Positions 24,370 to 36,500 of a stretch of 64,000 nucleotides of DNA are shown piece by piece. Both the position numbers and the translations under genes were made by a program. Every line of letters starts with the position of its first letter. Positions within the stretch are counted from its first letter, which is position 1. The DNA is from Artocarpus heterophyllus (Eukaryota; Streptophyta; Magnoliopsida; Rosales; Moraceae). The notes under the pieces are model-generated. The model worked only from the letters and a program-made list of their open reading frames with translations, was not told where the DNA came from and did no database searches. Location of the stretch: contig CM046350.1 in the NCBI GenBank assembly GCA_025403435.1, positions 19,441,274-19,505,273 on the forward strand, given 5' to 3'.

Positions 24370-26420
24370 TTCTCTTCAACCTTCTTCTATAACTTGGTGC
24401 TGGATTCTTTTTCTCTCTAGTTTAGAACTATGAGGGAGAAGCTAGGATGTACTAATAAGAGAAGGACCAACGGTGTTAATGCAAAGAAGAGTTTTTATCC
24501 TTATTTCTCAGTGTATTTATTAAATATAAATCTTTTGGAATCATAGCTTTCTTGGATCGCAGAGAGATATAGAAGGGAGAATTGAGAATATAAGAAAACT
24601 TGAGAAAGGAGGAATTGGATAGTTGGGGAGAGCAAGCAAGAGAAGGTGCATAAAGAGAAAAAAAGGCGCATGAAAAGGGAAATGCTAAACAATGATTTGT
24701 TGGGAATGTAATCTGATGGTTTTTGGCTGAGATATGCATTTGTTAAATGTTGACACTTGACACCAATGTTGTGGCACTTCTCCTTTCTCTGCTTTCATGG
24801 TACTGAATCAAAAGGTATAAAGAATGGGTTGTGAAGAGATTTCACTCTTTGTTAAAATCTCGTAGTTTGTAACCAGGAATGTTGTCCCCTAGTCGGTTTT
24901 TTAAACTCCTTTCAGCTTCTCAAATACAAAGTGCACAACAATTGTAGCCTGCCCAACGGCTAGCAAAAGTAGATGATTCCTTGTAGACAAAAATTATATT
25001 AAACGAATAAATAAATAAAAGGAATACATACAAGTAATTTAAACCATGCATAAAGTTTTCTGATTGCCCAATATAGTAACAATTTACTTATCCATAAAGG
25101 AAGCATATAGAGCTTTCTGATTAGACTAGTTGGCGTAATGTGCACAAGTGGTATATATGAACCAACCATCAGATTTATATTCTCGAAGGCATTTTGATTC
25201 AGCCTAGACATGCCCACGTGGGAAAACTACCCTGGTCTCCAGAACATGTCTATATTTTAGAGTTTTTGGCGTATTTGTTCTCCATTTTTTTTTTTAATGT
25301 GATCCTTAATTTTTTTTGTTAATTACGTTCTTGAACTTAATTAAACGTGACAATTAAGACCTAATTATAAGTATTTATTAAAAATTGATTCTTAAAACAG
25401 TTACGTGAGATTTACTCGGCCCATTTACAGGGGCAAGGGCAAAGATTTAAATAAATATATGCTCACGGTGGCAACTGATTGCCGATGCACTCATAATTGA
25501 AGTCAGCACCTATTCCCCAATCCGTCATTCTTGAATGAGTCTGGCCTGGACCGGATAGTCATTGTACTCCTTATCCTTGTGGGTTTCATGCTTCTCACTC
25601 GATTCTCTTTTGTCTCAGTTTTGATGGGCGTTTGTGATACGTCTTAATTTCTACACTTAGTTAAATTGAGAGACTCAATTACAACAAAAAGGAAAAAAAA
25701 AAAAAAAAAAGTTAAAAGACCATATTGCAAAAAGGGAAAAAATTAAAGGGTGGATGTGCCAAAAATATATTTATATTTCATTAGGTTATCTTCTAGTCTC
25801 TTTCTTCAAAATAAACATACTTGTATTTTTTTTTTTTTTGGGTTGGAAAATCTAGAGAAATGCCTCTTTAACAAAGGATATAATGGTTCATATTCTTTTA
25901 TAAATCCTATAAGATTTTTATCCTTATTCTAATTTAAAAAAGAAAGAAATAAAGAAAGTAAAACACTCGTATTTCGACTTTGTTGCCAAATCTTTGCCTA
26001 TGCATGATCTTATAGTGGAGAAATTTAAACTCTTTACTTTTTTGTAGAATCTCGTGTGAATTTATTATTATAGACTACATATGTAACCACGTCACAATTT
26101 TACTTTGATGTAACGTACTATCTTTAAAGAATACTAGTACTACACCAACTGAATACATTAGAGTGAGTTATTTCAACCAAGAAAGAAAAAAAAAAAAGAA
26201 AAACTATAATAAGAGGGGCTAGTGTCCTCATCAAATGAGGTGTCATTTTTTCTATTAGATTTACATCTAACGATTCAAAATTAACAACATCACCAAAATG
26301 TTAAATGAGCCATACCCACTAAATCAGGAAAAAAAAAAAAAAAACTGAACCCAAGAAAAAACCAAAAAAAAAAAAACCCACAAAAAAGCAATAAAAAACA
26401 ATCTACCTCAAGCAAAATCA
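24370..26420. other. Intergenic DNA upstream of the X8 gene
   Basis: The first few hundred bases should include the X8 promoter. The rest is A/T-rich with several poly(A)/poly(T) runs. I see no gene. Confidence 0.5.
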
Positions 26421-26543
26421 TATGTGAAAAAGAAGCCACTAATAATCACCTATTTGAAAATACTAGCGTTTTGGTGGGTGGAAATTACCCTCGAGACCCC
26501 AAATTGCAATAGTAGTTGCGATTGGACACCTTCTGTTGCAACC

Positions 26544-26642
26544 CCATTGCAACGAAAATCACAATTCGGTCAGGAGCCATTGCAACCAAGGTCACAATTA
26601 GGTGAGGAGCCATTGCAACAAAGGTCACGATTGAGTTCGACT
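26544..26642 (+). repeat. 33 bp minisatellite, three units
   Basis: Units start at 26544, 26577 and 26610, each beginning CCATTGCAAC and containing 'gtcacaatt'-like text; the third is diverged at its 3' end. The period is a multiple of three, so a + strand frame stays open across it, giving PLQ-RSQL-like repeats. No protein is recognised. Confidence 0.85.
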
Positions 26643-27016
26643 GAGGTTGCGACTCAGAGAGCATTCCCAATCCTCCGCCTCCATGGGTTGGGACCCACCC
26701 TTCCGGACATCAATTATGATGATACAACTAATGGGGTGAACAAAAAAAAATTCCTAATTTTTATTTTAATTTTTTTTGTAAGTATTCGATAAAGAGAGAG
26801 TTGTTTTTAGGTGGAATTCTCCAACAGTATACATATAGAACTTTATTTTTGACACTGATGGATATAAAACCGTGCCTCATTAATGAGTAAAATAACCCGC
26901 CGCATAGCAGTCATTCCCAAAGGAAAAAACAAAAACACTGAAGTACATTCGAAAAAATCTCCTTAACTTGATCTTTAGTTTTATGCCACTATCTTAGAAT
27001 TTTAAACTATTAATGT

Positions 27017-27150
27017 GGTATTTGGTAACCTTAGTTGGGACTACAAGTTTTAGCTATGAACGATGCATACTTTCACGTGCTATAATATAAAACAAAACTA
27101 AGCTATGGTATAAAACTCTTATATGTTACAATACTTTTAGTTCAAACTCT
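27017..27150. mobile_element. MITE-like remnant
   Basis: Begins GGTATTTGGTAACC and ends near 'gttcaaactct', with internal 'ctataat' and 'tataaaactcttatatgtta' phrases of the MITE family. A second repeat-like stretch rich in 'ttcgaatca' follows at about 27152-27318. Boundaries are approximate. Confidence 0.4.
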
Positions 27151-27318
27151 TAGGGCCTGTTTGTTTCGATATTCGAATCACGGTTCGAATCATTTTACTA
27201 CAGTATTTTCTCTCACAAAAATTTAAATCTTCATTCAAATACTCTATTCAAATACTTGAATCAAACGGTTCGAATCATTTTGTTTTCGATATTTTCAATT
27301 TATTTACCAAACCACCCA

Positions 27319-28448
27319 TGAGATGATATAAGTAAAAGAAAATGAGGACAAAAATTACTGTTCTGCTCCGCGTCCCTGTTGTGAGAGGTCATTACTATAG
27401 ATTTACCAAGAAATATGAGAACCAAGCCATTCGACAGTTGTAATCAAGAGGCAGAACTTCTTTTTCTTTTTTTCTTTTTTTTTTTGTTGATTAAGAGGTA
27501 TCATCCTAAGTTGAACTCAACTGGGCTGATATATCCATTTACTATTATTTTGGTTTCGCTTGTTCTTCGAGTTCACGATTTGCTTAGCTCAATACTTTTT
27601 TTGCTTTATTATCGTGATTAAGGAACCTAACAAACTTCGTAGCAACTTAAACAGGAAAAGAGGGGGAAAAAAAGGCAACAACAACAACAACAAACTTTAC
27701 TCAAGGGCGGGCTAGTCTTTTTCATTTCGAGTTTTTATGACGTTTTCTTTTTCCACATTGAAAGGGGTTCCATGGCGGTACGACTTGGAAGTTTTAACCA
27801 ATGCAAATGCTAAAGTTGAATGACATTCTCCAACTGTAACGCAGACCTGCTGCCATTTGTTTCATCATCTTCTTATAAAAAAGAATATAATAATAATAAT
27901 TTAATCCCTATAGGCACTTGAGTTTCATTTCAAATCTTATTTTGATTCTTGCCTTTTATAATGTCTCACTTTGGCCCTTTGTTCTATTTTTTTTTTCCGC
28001 TTTTGCTCCCTGTAATTAGTCGATAAATATTTGAATAACAAAGACAGCAAGTGCAAGAATAGTGTTAATTTTTGTGGACTCAGTTAAATATTGGGAATAA
28101 GACGTCAACAATTCCATTTTTATATTTGAGAAATAGAAGATTCGCCACAAGATTACAGAATGGGCTTCACCTGAAGCACCCAAGTGAAACGGTGTTCTCC
28201 AGGAGCAGGTCATATTCTCCAATACTACTGACTCGAATTCAGAACCCAAAACAAGCTGTTCTTCAATGCAAGAAGTTGTATGTGGTTCTTTTTTTTTTAT
28301 TTTTTCTTCTTCTTTTCATTTTTTCCTCTCCCTTCAAGGTGGTTTACAAGAGATATAAAAAAATAAAAAATTGAGTATAATGTTCTTCAATGTTTGCCGG
28401 CCTAATTTACGTACGGAAGCAGAGCTTTAGGTCAGTATATGTACTTAA
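27319..28448. other. Intergenic DNA downstream of the CTPA1 homologue
   Basis: A/T-rich with poly(T) runs and a short (CAA)n tract near 27675. An open + strand stretch at about 28072-28374 shows no recognisable domain. Confidence 0.45.
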
Positions 28449-28612
28449 CTTGTAAAGAGCCCCTGAGCAGCCTGATCCAGTTTACCTCGGAATTCATGGC
28501 ATAAAGCTTTTGGGCATATCAGGCCACCCTCTAGCAGATCCTATGATGGAAATTGCTCGAGCAGAGCTAGAGCTAAAATGGATCCTGTTAAACCCATGGG
28601 GTGTACGATGAT
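28449..28612 (+). other. Unexplained open segment, possibly a gene-fragment exon
   Basis: The + strand stays open for about 50 codons and reads like protein (for example GIHGIKLLGISGHPLADP then MMEIARAELELKW), with balanced base composition unlike the A/T-rich flanks. It is bounded upstream by an in-frame TAA and downstream by TGA near 28612. It lies directly 3' of the CTPA1 homologue on the other strand, so it could also be 3' UTR. No product is assigned. Confidence 0.3.
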
Positions 28613-28615
28613 GAG

Positions 28616-31600
28616 CTATCGTTTCTGAACATGTTTGCACTGTGAAAGTTGGCATTCGATGTCACTCCACGCTCCACAAAGACAGTTCATCAAACTAAAC
28701 GATCTCATGCCATTTTGTAATGCAAAAAGTAAAGGGTTATACCTGGAAAATTACGATAATCAGGCTCGATTCCATCGCCATTTATGTCCTTATGATTTGG
28801 TGTCACGTACTTCCCAACTGTGACAACTACACCAGATCCATCATGAAGTTGAAACACAGATTGAATCAAACCCTGTCAAGAAACACTGGGCATACCATCA
28901 AAATTATTTTAACAAGAAAAAATATGTTGCAAGGTACTTGATTTATTTTGATACATCTAAACTGCACCTTAAATGAAATAAATCTAACAAGAAAAAATAT
29001 GTTGCAAAGTAGATTTATTTTGATACCTCTAAACTGCACCTTAAATGAGATAAATCAGGGCCATCACATCACATCACATACGAATCCTTACAGGTAAAAA
29101 AGGGGCAACACATATTCAAAGCTGGATTGAAACAAACACTAAATTTGATTTCTACTTTCAACCTATGAAAGGAAATCTTTCGGTTGCACTTAAGTTTATC
29201 GACTTTTAAATACAGTGTGGGTTCCAGATGGATCAAGTACTCCAACAATACTTCATAGCAAATAAATAAAACAATTACTACAACAATACGATTAAAATTT
29301 GTTAATTATCTGAAAAGAGTTAAAATGTTAAAACTACGACCAAATATTTTGACCTTGCCAAATGTCCTTTCACCCACAAGAACAGCTCTACAATTATCAT
29401 GCAATGCAGAAGCAACCTGCAAGAAGCGCCACCAGTATTTTAAATGCCACAGATAAAAAGCCAAAGCAATAAGTACTGTTGATAAACCAAACTTCTTACA
29501 ACTTCACTTGCACTAGCAGTGCTGTTATTCACCAAATCTGTATCAAAATTGAAACAAGATCCTTGTCATAAACTAAAAAAGTAAACTAGACAGCAACACA
29601 AGCATTTATTACAGAAGACTCGAGAAATCATTGCTGCAAAAAACGTTTGCTGATTGGGACAAATTGAGGATGCGAAGTAGTTAAACAGGTTCTCCAATTT
29701 AACTTGTTTCTCCTAAATAAATATTGACAAGGGAAGAGGTTGCAGTTTAGGCATACAATAACGGGAGCTTTAGTTAATAATGCAGTATCTGCAACAATAG
29801 TTTGCTGGCACTGAGGATCCCTTCCAACAGTGTAAATCACCTGTCATAAGCATCAGAAAAGAATAATACGATTATTTTCAGAAAAAGAATTCATGTCCTT
29901 AAGGTTTTGAATCTCACAAATAAACTTACAGTATCCCCTTCGTTCAAAAAGAGTTTGGCACTTTCTATTCCAGCCTGAAGTTTGCCAAGATATTGAATCA
30001 GATACGCCAAAATTATACAATTCAATTGTAAGGAAGTAAAAAAGCTAACTCCTCCCAAAAAAAAAAAAAGTAAAAAAGTTAACATGCAGATCCAATTAAA
30101 CTGGTTGCATGCATAAATGGACATAATTGAACATGCAGATCCCCAGACTTCTAAAAATTCGAACAAATGGTGTCTCATTTATGATTACTTTTTCAGGCAT
30201 AACATGCAGGAACAAGAACGAAACCGTCTAGGTTTAGTGTTTTTCTCAACTTTGTAACGAGTTGAAAGAAACTTCTTTAAACAAAAGGATAATTAAATCA
30301 TTAAACCAAACGTAAACTCAAGTTAAATATAAGAGGCAAACTTCATACAAACCTGCACCAGTCCTCCAAGATTATCTCTAAGATCCAGAATGAAATATGA
30401 TGCACCCATGTCTTGAAGTCGTTTCATAGCTGCCATGGACATTTTCCTTTAATATAACCATAAGATAAGCTAAACCAGATAACTATATTTCTAGGTAAAA
30501 AACTCGAGATCTCTGGTGTTAAGGTAAAGGTGCAAAGCATAAGCACCCAAGCAAGCAAAAATAAAGTATTCAGAAGACGAATGACAAAGGAGAAAATTGC
30601 AGCTAATTTTGGGTTGTTCACATGATTGAGTGAAAAGCCATAAAAGGGACCTATTCTATTGAGTCTGCCAATGGAGCAATAGTTTTCATTTTACTTTTTC
30701 AATCCAAAGGGTACATAGTTATACGTAGCTTGGTTCCCACATACACAATTACATAAATACCCTTATTCCTTGAGACCAGAACATTTAAGGAGAAAATATA
30801 TATATATATAAAAGTTTCCTCTGAAGGTTTACTTCAAAGATAATCAACGAACTGATAAAATGTGTAAGAATCAGTCATTTGAATTATACCAATGACCAAA
30901 TCTTTTCTAGCCAACGCATTGAACTCTTTCAAGCGCATGTACCCAACTGATGTACTGCCGTTATCCATTTTATCAAACCAGTAGAACACAGGGGTCCGTG
31001 CAACAACCTGTCTCTCATTTTCTATTCATTGAATAGGCCCACAATTCCCATGCTTCACATAAAAATGACAAAATTTATTCTAAAGAACAATTCAAAAAAA
31101 GGTAACAGAAAAAATATGCTGAAAACAAGATTGATTAAAATGAAAGCCCTTTTTCTTTTACAGAAAGCAAGAAATTTACAACAAAAAGAATCACAACCTT
31201 CAGGGTAGCAGATGTTTCATTGGGGCCCTGTAACAAAGATAACACTTCAAATGCCGATTTTCCTGCCACATCCATTCCATTAACGGATGACACTTCATCC
31301 CCCTGCCAAAAGAAACAGAATGTTAACTCCTCAGGCATGCTAATTTATTTAAAAGAGCAATTATTTAAAAAATATATATATATTTTATCAAAACAGATAT
31401 TGTCATTTGATATATCACTAAAATCAACAAATGGTAGATCCAAACAAATAATCATCCAGAGGGGAAAAAAGAGCGGAAATGGAGAGAAGAGACATGTGGC
31501 TGTTTTGACAGATTGAAGATTAAATTTTGACAGTGTAAACCATTGTAATGTGAGAAGGTAATTGCAACCCCAAATTTAAAAACTTAAAGAAGCAGCAAGT

Positions 31601-32938
31601 CTAACATTATTCACATCAAATGTTTTTAGACAAGAAATTTGGAATGTCAGATCATCCAAAGAAATTAAAAATTTAAAGTCAAATTGCAAAGAGAAAAAAC
31701 AGATTAAGTCCAGCATATTTATCTCTGGAGCTACCTGTCTCACGCCTCCAGAATGGGCAGGACCATCCAATACAAGCCCTAGTACCTTCAGTTTCACACC
31801 ACCATTTTCGTCTGGAACTTCCCTAATGCTTATTCCAATACCACTCAGGTCATACCTTGCCATCTCGGAGAACTTTCAATGGTGATGAATGCAAGATAGC
31901 CATGAAAAATAAGAGCACTGTAATGCTTGTAAGTAAAAATAGCATGTATACGTAAGTAAAACCAGTAATGTTGTAACTAAAGGACATAAAAGTGAAATGG
32001 AAATAATGGTCCAAATCTAACATGAAAATCACTGTATTGACATATACATGTAAATCAGACATTAAAATAATTTAAATAATAAATGCCTATCGTATCTGAA
32101 TGTTTGTAACCTATGCAAATTCTCTTCAAAGGAAACTCGAACTTAAAGAAGAAACAGTCCAACAAAAAGGTGTCTTGGTTAACGGGACAAAAAATGCATG
32201 AAACATCAAGATTCTGCTATTAAAGAAAGACCAATATCTGGTTTTAAATGAGAAAGAAAATAAACTATTCTCTAACTGCACTTACCACAATTGATCCATG
32301 TTGACTAAATTGTTCAAATGTCATACAAGCCAACGAGACAGAGAAAAGGAACATATTTTTCTCTTTTTGGGGAGAGAAGAAAATTTACCTGTTCAGGAGA
32401 GAGAAACCGAGTGTAAGGATCGGCCATGCTGGCCAACATACGCTTGATTATATCATGAGCCTTCGATCTTGTCTGGATTGAACCTCCTGCTTCCGCTGAG
32501 ACAATTCAAGTTCCAAGAATTCACCTTCGGAAACCGAAATTCAACTACAAGGCAAGAAAAGAAAAGAAAAGAAAAAAAAAAGAATCGTTCTGAGTTCACC
32601 TGCCAAGTTTCCGCCGACCATCGGCGGCTCCCGGCGTCGAGAAAGCTGCCGTTGACGATTTCCCAAGCTTCCTCCACAACTCCCTCACTGGTTAAGACCA
32701 AATCGGAGTCGGTCTCAGCCCTATCTTCGAAATCTTGTTCTCGGCAATACTCGGGAGGAAATTGGAGGGAAGAAGGGGATTGGAGAGCTAAGAAAGAGGG
32801 CGAGGAGATGAAAAGGCCAAAGGAGAGGGCTCCGATTAGGGTTTTCCTGGTCCAATTGGGGATGAATGGAGGAAAATTAGGGGTTGGACACTGTGGGATG
32901 GGGAATAGTTGGGGTGAAATGTTGCAAACCAACCTCGT
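28616..32938 (-). pseudogene. CTPA1: CTPA1-like chloroplast C-terminal processing protease, probably broken (12 exons)
   Basis: Exons, - strand: 32938-32600, about 32495-32389, 31872-31735, 31302-31198, 31058(or 31007)-30890, 30429-30353, 29974-29930, 29840-29757, 29537-29500, 29416-29354, 28872-28743 and 28671-28616. They encode a transit-peptide-like N-terminus, an N-terminal helical region (SKAHDIIKRMLASMADPYTR), a PDZ domain and an S41 peptidase core. The nucleophile region TASASE is in exon 9 and the lysine motif GERTFGK is in exon 10. In the family this thylakoid-lumen Ser/Lys enzyme trims C-termini. Lesions: exon 1 has no in-frame ATG (an ACG stands at 32938-32936); exon 2 is 107 bp between phase-0 junctions; exon 9 is 38 bp between phase-0 junctions; the expected exon 5 acceptor reads AT, and TGA follows at 31028-31026. 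Nearly all other splice sites are intact. Sequencing indels are an alternative for the phase breaks. Confidence 0.85.
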
Positions 32939-33556
32939 CTTTGTTGCTAAGACTCTCAGAGTGTGTGCGTGTGTGTAAGGTTAGGGCGTTAAATTTGGTG
33001 GAATTTTGCCGTTTCGGTGATGTTTCGCGGGTGTTTAATAATCTAGCGCTGGGTTAAAACCAGCAACAATAGCAAAGGATTATAAATTAAATAAAAAACT
33101 AGAGTTTAAATCTTTTTATTTTTTATTTTTATGTTTAAGTTTTTAGTTTTTATAAGCATTTTTTGAACAAAATACTTCTTTGATGTTTGTGAAAAGCTTT
33201 TTCTATTTACCTTTTTAATTTTATATTTGCGAATAACAAATTAAAAATTCTATTTACATGCTTGTATTGCATTACTTATACAACAATTTGGCTTTTTGAC
33301 TTAATTTATTAAATAGATTCAAAAGCTCTTTTGAAACAAAAAAGTATTTATTATGAATTATCCAAACACTAATTAAAAAGCTCTAATTTATATACAAAGC
33401 ACAAGAACGTAAAATAGACATTTTGATGTAGTTAAAGATTAACTAATTAAGTAACATTTTGGCATGGTATTCATATCATGTTACTAGTATGTTTGGTTTG
33501 ATTTTCTATTGAAATGTATGTTATAACCTCTTATAGAGATTTGAGGACATCTACAA
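32939..33556. other. 5' flank of the CTPA1 homologue
   Basis: Includes a short (GT)n run near 32960-32977 and A/T-rich DNA. An in-frame TAA upstream of the first exon, on the - strand, closes the frame. No other gene is seen. Confidence 0.5.
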
Positions 33557-36500
33557 TGTAACGACTCTTCTTACGTAACCATTTCTAAATTTCATAATCT
33601 TAATACTTAAACATATTTTAATATGAGGTTCTTAAATTTGCGGATTTTTTTTTGTTACAAACTTTGAAGTGAATTCTTAACATAATAATGTTAATTTCTC
33701 AAACGTGATTAAAATGTGATAATAATAATTTCTTTTAAACATAACCATAGTCTCTTAAGACTTAATTTATTATATCATATATTTACTTTTTAAATCGTAG
33801 CCATAATAATTCCTTAAAACTTATCCTTTAAACATAGAGATAGTTATTTAAAAACTATTACTTTTAACACATATTTTAATTAAAAAAATCTATTTTGAAA
33901 ATAATTCAAAATTGAATACCATTATAAAATCTTATTTTAAATGCTCTGTAATGCTTTATCAGATTATTTATATATTTTACTTGTACTTTATTATTTTAAA
34001 ACTAGCATAATTATTTTCTTAAAACTTAGTCTTTTTAAAACTAAACATAATAATAATTTCTTATAATTTATTTATTTAAGTCTAACATATTAGTTTTCTT
34101 AAAGCAATAACAAATATTCATTAAAAATCATACTTATTCTAACGTAAAACTCCTACAGTCATTTTTATTCTAAATGATCTTATATTTTCTTACTTAAAAA
34201 TTCATGCGTATTTGTTGCATTTTCTAATACGTTATTTTTAAATCTTAACATTCTATAGACTAGGATTGTATGACTCTAACCCTGATTTCCAAAACATTAT
34301 CTTATTTACTTTTTAATGCATACTTAATTTAATAAAATAAAAATGTGCATAATTTTGTAAACTTATAAATGTGGAAATGTTACATTTGCATGAGCGGTAT
34401 TAATTCCCACCTCCATTGTTCGTCCGTCGCTTGCCACCGCCTAGTCAAGTGATGCTAACAGGTTCCTTACCTACAACATGAACACACTTAAATGAGCTTT
34501 TGCTCAACAAGTAGGAAGTTCAGCTCACAAAACAATTTGAAAATCATTTGATAAATCAGTGCATGATCATGTTATGCTTGCTTATTGATTTTTTTTATGG
34601 TCAATTATTCAAACTTTATCTTAACTTACTGTTTGGGCCTAGGTGATCATACCAGTTGCGCACGCGATCATCGGGAAGTAAAGGCTCACGAGGTCCCTAA
34701 CAACATCGAGATCATAAACTGTATTACGGTCATTAGAATTTGCAAAGTCCTAACAACACCATCTTCTCTTTTTTTTTTCATCAAGCCTCTCTGTGTATCG
34801 AGAGGTTAGTACGACACCCTTAAATTATCTTGCTTAGTTTCACTTGTATTATTATGTGCATGCAGTATAACATGTTACTACATCGCACTGCATATCAATA
34901 CTAAAAACATGCTGAATTAAAAGCAAGTAAACTATTGATTTTAATACAGCACACATCGTTCATAACTTCACAAGATGCTCACTCATCATATCTTAGATAT
35001 ATATATATATATATATATATATATCCTAACATAATTATAGCGGGGCATATCACTGAATATGCATTTCATATTTTTAGAACTCATGTAAAAATAGTTTGAT
35101 TTAAAAACAATTCACACTATAGGCGAGATTCCTACTTACATGTTTCAATGAATTAGGCTTCCCTATAGATTCTAAATTCCTTCTTTTCTAATAAAAACAA
35201 ATCTATACAAAACACCCATTTGGAGTGTGTAAAAGTTAGACGTGTATGCCTTAAGGAGTAAAAATATAATATATTTTTGGAGACATTTTTATTAATAAAA
35301 AATTTATTTATTAATTATATTTCAAATCTTGTCCTCTTTACGTTCATATTTGTTGAATGTATGTTAAGCAAACAATAGTCTGAGACTGTCGGTTTAAACC
35401 TTTAAGAATTGGGCATATGATGGATAGATTATACGGAAGATATGATTCTTAAGGTGACGGTCTAAATCATAAGATCTGCAATCGAGGGAATAAAGTTGGG
35501 CGCTTTATTCATGTAAAGATTGTTATGTTGTTTATATCTTTATTGAGAGATAGTTTGTCTTAACCATCAAATGTGGACTTCGTGAATAGAAACATTGGCA
35601 TATTGTCATAAGTGACGATGTTTTAGATCAGGACATAAAGTGAATTGATTTGGATTAATAATTCTGTCTCGGCAAATCGATTCACATTAGACAATCATTT
35701 GTATTGTATCTTAATCCTAAGATGAATAGTGTGCTCATTATCTTGACTTATGTCTTTTGATGTACTAAAGGGTGACATCCACATTTTAATAGTGGTATGC
35801 ATGCCGGTACGTTGGAGGCATGACTTATGATAGCGTAGACCTATTATTCATAAATATAAAATCCATAGCTCATCTTTAAGAGTAGTGATATCCTCTTATA
35901 TGCGTTATCTTGTAATTGAAAAACTGAAGCGCTGAACTGTTTGGATACATAGGTGTAACCGAATGATATACTGTCTTTGGATGGTGAATTTTTTTATGGT
36001 GAGATAATGGAACGTAAGATAAAAATAATCAAAAAGGTACGACAGAACTTGTCCTTAAGTCGATTATGGATGATCATATAAGGATACGATACATTATGAT
36101 ATGTCATGGAGACTTAGCTATACAGGCTTCATAATTCTATATAGTTTCAAGGTGCAGCTCCAAGCTTTAGTGGAGTAGCGTTGGAGTTGATAATTATGAA
36201 ATGTATATCTGGGATATTGGGTTTCATGATTATTAGGAGCTTGAACTATATAGGTCCATTTGGTCCCCTTTACTAGCTCACAAAAATCCTGTAACGATAC
36301 GACGTGCTTTTTTAATAATTGGTGACTTATGTCAGATTCATCAGATTGGTTGAAATTCGATAAAATCAAATTATTCATGTCTGTTTATCGATTGAATTAA
36401 TTTTGTCACAAAATTAATTCAAGATAAACTTATTGAATTATTGGGATCAGATAATTCTTGTTTGTTTATCAGTTGATTTAACGTTGAATAAATTAAATCA

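Noticed and set aside
32469..32978. 169-codon + strand frame over the first CTPA1 exons
   Set aside because: It is a shadow of the - strand exon 1 and its flanks; the - strand reading matches the protease family and has proper splice sites.
34585..34809. 74-codon + strand frame
   Set aside because: No recognisable motif; it lies in the A/T-rich gypsy-type LTR and reads opposite to that element.
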